Below, in pieces: positions 5,484-8,128 of a DNA stretch of 8,128 bases. The stretch covers positions 1 to 8,128 of the forward strand of contig PLDP01000100.1 of the NCBI GenBank assembly GCA_003136795.1, given 5' to 3'. A program made the translations under genes and the position numbers. Position 1 is the first letter of the stretch, and every line of letters begins with the position of its first letter. This stretch comes from Actinomycetota bacterium (lineage in GTDB: Bacteria > Actinomycetota > Thermoleophilia > Gaiellales > Gaiellaceae). The notes below the pieces were generated by a model, which saw only the letters and a list, made by a program, of their open reading frames with translations, was not told the DNA's origin and searched no databases.

Positions 5484-7148
5484 CTATCCGACCGTCAGAG
5501 CGTTGTAGTACGGATCGCCGAAGTACGTGCTGTAGATCCAGTTGTGCACGCGAGCCGCGGTGAGAAAGTGCTCGGTCACGACGACGTACGGCACGACCGG
5601 TGCGTACTTCACCATCAGCTCCTGATCGAGCTTCGCGTACGCGGAGGCACGTGCGGCACCCGACAACAGGGCTGCCTTGTCGATCTGTGAGTTCCACGTG
5701 GCGTTGTTGAAGTACGTGTAGAACACGTTGTTGTTCGCCTGAATCGTCCGGCCGTCGAACAGCACGTTCAGGTAGTCGTACGGGTCGAAGTAGTCGGCGC
5801 ACCATCCACCATTCGAGGTGAAGTTGTACGTCGTGTCCTTCGCGCCAACGACCTGGTAGAAGGTCGTCGCCGGAGTCGGCACGTCCGTCACATGGAAGCC
5901 GGCCTGCTTGAGGTTGTACTCAGCGATCTGCGCCCGGTTGGTCGACACCGCGCTCGTCGTGTGGACGAAGTTGATCGTCGCTGCCGAGGCAATCGCCGAG
6001 CCGCCGACCTGCTTCGCCTTCGCGACGTCGGCGCCCTTCAGTGCGTACACGTTGTACGGCTTGTATCCCGGGATGCCCGGAACCAGGAGCTGGTCCGTGC
6101 GCTGACCGCCAAACGCGCCGAGCAGGCGAACCTGCGCCGGACGGTCGATCGCCCAGTTGGCGGCCTTCCGCAGAGCGAGGTTGTTGAACGGCGGGCGGCT
6201 CGTGTTCATGCTCATGTATTCCACGCACGAGCTTGCGCCCACCCAGAAGCGACCCTTGTTGACACCGTACGTCTTGGCGAGATCGGCCGAGGAGGTCGGC
6301 ACGTTGCCGACGATGTCCAGGTCGGCCTGTCCTGCCTTGACCTGCAGCAGCGACTGGTCCGGATCGACATTCGGGGTGAAGACGATCTCGTCCGGGTTCG
6401 CCGGGCGGCTCCCCTTGTAGTAGGGGTTCCGCTTCAGCACCGTGCTACGACCCGGATCGCGGCTCGAGATGTAGTACGGGCCGGCGGACGGGAACGTGTT
6501 CAGGCCCTGGCTCGAGTACGGCGTGTTCGGCTTGGTCGCCGTGAACCACTGCATGCCCATCTGTGTGACGAACGTCGCGTTCGGCGACGTCAGGTGGACG
6601 GTCAGAACCTGACCCTTGGCGGAGACGCCCGAGATGTGCGCGCTCTTTCCGCTCAGGAACGCGGCACCTCCGACGATCTCGTCCTGCAGATGGATGTTGA
6701 CGCCGACCGGCGAGCCCATCTTCGGGCTCAGGACGCGCTCGATCGCCCGCTGGTATGCAGCGGCCGTCACGGGCGAGCCGTCACTGAACTTCATGCCCGG
6801 CCGGATCTTGAACGTATAGGTCTTCCCGTCCTTGGAGACGGTCGGAAACGAGGTCGCGCCGATCGGGTACAGCTGCGTCCCGGCGACACCTGACTTTTCG
6901 GGGAAGCCCACGAGCGGCATCGCCGTGACGTTCAGCATCGACCAGTCGTCGGTGCGATAGGCGATCTGGGGGTCGACGTAGTCGAAGTCCTCGCTCGACT
7001 CGTTGAGCTTGAGGGTGCCTCCCTTGGCCGCGCCCGTCTTGCCAGCCTTCTGCGTCGCCGAGCTCGCTGCACCGACCGTCATGGCCGCGACGAGTAGCGA
7101 CACACCCAAGACGAGCATGAACATGGAGAGCAACTGCTTCCTGCGCAT
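5484..7148 (-). CDS. Extracellular solute-binding protein, family 5 (peptide/OppA-DppA type)
   Basis: This is the substrate-capturing subunit of the importer, acting outside the membrane. It has 554 residues, a usual size for the family. An export signal is plain: basic MRRK, a hydrophobic core (about 6-25), and a likely cleavage near AASSA-TQ (after 31). A Lys/Gly/Ala-rich linker (32-44) leads into the mature domain. Family-5 landmarks appear in order: YTFKIRPGMKFSDGSPVTA (111-129), SAGPYYI (221-227), LKRNPYY (238-244), LRKAANWAIDRP (326-337), the WCADYFDPYDYLNVLFDG region (449-466) and APVVPYVVV near the end. There is no lipobox Cys, which is unusual if the cell has a single membrane. The start ATG 7148 has a strong purine-rich ribosome site just upstream. 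It lies between the two permease genes, 164 bases after one and 96 bases before the other. The ligand cannot be deduced. Confidence 0.94.
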   Translation of the reverse strand: MRRKQLLSMFMLVLGVSLLVAAMTVGAASSATQKAGKTGAAKGGTLKLNESSEDFDYVDPQIAYRTDDWSMLNVTAMPLVGFPEKSGVAGTQLYPIGATSFPTVSKDGKTYTFKIRPGMKFSDGSPVTAAAYQRAIERVLSPKMGSPVGVNIHLQDEIVGGAAFLSGKSAHISGVSAKGQVLTVHLTSPNATFVTQMGMQWFTATKPNTPYSSQGLNTFPSAGPYYISSRDPGRSTVLKRNPYYKGSRPANPDEIVFTPNVDPDQSLLQVKAGQADLDIVGNVPTSSADLAKTYGVNKGRFWVGASSCVEYMSMNTSRPPFNNLALRKAANWAIDRPAQVRLLGAFGGQRTDQLLVPGIPGYKPYNVYALKGADVAKAKQVGGSAIASAATINFVHTTSAVSTNRAQIAEYNLKQAGFHVTDVPTPATTFYQVVGAKDTTYNFTSNGGWCADYFDPYDYLNVLFDGRTIQANNNVFYTYFNNATWNSQIDKAALLSGAARASAYAKLDQELMVKYAPVVPYVVVTEHFLTAARVHNWIYSTYFGDPYYNALTVG

Positions 7149-7152
7149 CTGA

Positions 7153-7161
7153 CTCCTTCCT
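7153..7161 (-). promoter_or_regulatory. Strong ribosome binding site of the solute-binding protein gene
   Basis: The minus strand reads AGGAAGGAG, ending four bases before ATG 7148. It contains two overlapping Shine-Dalgarno-like cores, the stronger match to consensus among the genes in this operon, which fits high expression of a binding protein. Confidence 0.7.
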
Positions 7162-7217
7162 CATTCCACTCTGTTTGGAACCGCCCACCGGGCAAGCGGC
7201 GCCGCATGTTAACAGGG

Positions 7218-7245
7218 TCATTACCGAATAGACACCGGCGTGCAA
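7218..7245 (-). promoter_or_regulatory. Tentative internal promoter before the binding-protein gene
   Basis: On the minus strand TTGCAC (7245-7240) is followed after 16 bases by TAATGA (7223-7218). The -35 is a fair match and the -10 a poor one. It would start transcription about 60 bases before the binding-protein gene. It lies in a 164-base gap that is locally less GC-rich than the genes around it. Offered only as a candidate. Confidence 0.22.
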
Positions 7246-7283
7246 TGTGACGCCGTCGCACCTGAATAGTTAGGCCCCTTGCC

Positions 7284-7305
7284 GGAAATTCCTGGGGTTT
7301 TCCCC
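7284..7305. other. Short palindrome and GGGG/CCCC hairpin after the OppC-type gene
   Basis: GGAAATTCC at 7284-7292 is a palindrome around its central base. Next to it GGGG (7294-7297), TTTT (7298-7301) and CCCC (7302-7305) can form a four-pair hairpin. They begin 8 bases beyond the OppC-type stop. They may be a weak terminator or a regulator site in the gap before the binding-protein gene. Confidence 0.25.
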
Positions 7306-7312
7306 CTTTGCG

Positions 7313-8128
7313 TTAGATACGTGCCCGCGGGTCGAACGCGTCCCGCAGACCGTCGCCGAGCAGGTTGAAGGAGAGTGTTGTCAGCAGAATGCACAGGCCG
7401 GGCCACAGCATCAGCCAGGGCTGCGTGAGGTAAAAGTCCGGTCCCGCAGCGAGCAGCGTCCCCCAGCTCGCGGTCGGCGCCGAGATGCCGAGACCGAGGA
7501 ATGACAGGCCGGCCTCTCCGATGATGTTCGTGGCCACGATCAGCGACGAGTAGACGATGATCGGCGCGACGAGGTGCGGCAGCAGGTGCGAGCGCATGAT
7601 CCTGAGGTCGCTGGCGCCCGTCATCCTGGCCGCTTCGACGAACTCCTTCTCGCGCAGCGACATGACCACTCCGCGAATGATCCGGGCGGGATAGAACCAG
7701 CCGAAGACGCTGAAGATCAAGGCGATCGTGAAGACGCCGTGGGCGAGGAAGCCGAACGTGATCGCGTTCAACTTGTCGCCCGCGACGGCCCGCACCGCGA
7801 TGATGAAGAGCAGGGCCGGGAAGACCATCGTGATCTCGACCAGACGCGAGACGACCGTATCGACCCAGCCCCTGAAGTAGCCGGCGAGCAGGCCCATGAG
7901 GACACCCAGCGCCACCGAGCCCAGGGTGGCGAGCCCGGCCACCTCGAGCGACGTCTGCGCGCCGTAGAGCAGCCGCAGGAACAGATCCCGGCCGAGCAGG
8001 CCGTCGCCCCCGAGGATCAAGAGCGTCTTCGGGAAATGGCCGTTCACGCAACCGGTCGTGCAGGTGGCGCCCGGATACGGCGCCGTCGAGATGTGGTGCC
8101 AGATCCCGACCGGCACGAACCTCTGCTG
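7313..8128 (-). CDS. Peptide-type ABC transporter permease, OppC/DppC type (5' end outside window)
   Basis: This is the partner permease of the OppB-type subunit. The 271 visible codons include the GRD motif GRDLFLRLLYGAQTSL (46-61), helices at about 61-85, 97-117, 128-148 and 182-200 plus a last helix near 235-258, the coupling loop EFVEAARMTGAS (162-173), the block GEAGLSFLGLG and the terminal DPRARI, all standard for OppC. A GTG at 8116 could be read as a start, but the frame stays open to the window edge. The N-terminal helix that OppC proteins carry before the GRD motif is also missing, so I treat the gene as running in from beyond 8128. Cys23 and Cys27 lie in the region before the GRD motif, which should be outside the membrane. 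It is upstream of the binding-protein gene, an unusual place for it. Confidence 0.93.
   Translation of the reverse strand, partial: QQRFVPVGIWHHISTAPYPGATCTTGCVNGHFPKTLLILGGDGLLGRDLFLRLLYGAQTSLEVAGLATLGSVALGVLMGLLAGYFRGWVDTVVSRLVEITMVFPALLFIIAVRAVAGDKLNAITFGFLAHGVFTIALIFSVFGWFYPARIIRGVVMSLREKEFVEAARMTGASDLRIMRSHLLPHLVAPIIVYSSLIVATNIIGEAGLSFLGLGISAPTASWGTLLAAGPDFYLTQPWLMLWPGLCILLTTLSFNLLGDGLRDAFDPRARI

Noticed and set aside
3781..5690. Long plus-strand open frames opposite the D-type ATPase, B-type permease and binding-protein genes
   Set aside because: They are His/Arg/Asp-rich with no recognisable motif, while the opposite strand encodes clear transporter subunits.
5892..6893. A 333-codon plus-strand open frame opposite the binding-protein gene
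   Set aside because: Arg/Val/Asp-rich shadow; the minus strand carries all family-5 binding-protein landmarks.
1..8128. CRISPR arrays, tRNA or rRNA genes, transposases, phage genes or attachment sites
   Set aside because: Read for these and saw no regularly spaced repeats, no cloverleaf-like segment and no recombinase or phage-like protein.

Overview
The window looks like chromosomal DNA from a GC-rich bacterium, probably an actinobacterium. The style of the small membrane proteins and of the ATPases would suit the deep-branching Thermoleophilia (Gaiellales/Solirubrobacterales). That placement is an impression from gene content and composition, not a measured result.

Layout. (1) Positions 1-476, minus strand: the N-terminal 158 codons of the F1 ATP synthase beta subunit (atpD), cut by the window edge inside the Walker A loop. 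(2) Positions 477-819: a divergent intergenic region of 343 bases with no credible gene. It holds a small GC-rich hairpin and an exact 12-base direct repeat. (3) Positions 820-2297, plus strand: three closely spaced small membrane-protein genes. They encode a single-pass protein with an exported C-terminal domain, a three-helix integral membrane protein, and a zinc-finger anti-sigma-factor-like protein with one membrane helix. (4) Positions 2336-8128, minus strand: a complete set of parts for an oligopeptide/dipeptide-type ABC importer (Opp/Dpp family). In order of transcription these are an OppC-type permease (5' end outside the window), a family-5 extracellular solute-binding protein, an OppB-type permease, an OppD-type ATPase and an OppF-type ATPase. 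The two gene blocks converge at about 2300-2335.

How the genes work together. The binding protein would capture a peptide or similar solute outside the membrane. The OppB/OppC pair forms the channel, and the OppD/OppF pair hydrolyses ATP. The last three genes are fused by 1-base and 4-base stop/start overlaps, which implies translational coupling. A perfect 16-bp stem-loop separates the binding-protein gene from them. It is well placed to let the binding protein be made in excess over the membrane and ATPase subunits. The three plus-strand genes may form a small envelope or signalling operon, but no partner sigma factor is visible.

I did not find a convincing undescribed system here. The points most worth checking are the anti-sigma-like protein, whose Cys/His spacing matches redox-sensing RsrA as I remember it, the stem-loop and unusual gene order in the importer operon, the absence of a lipobox on the binding protein, and the separation of atpD from atpG.
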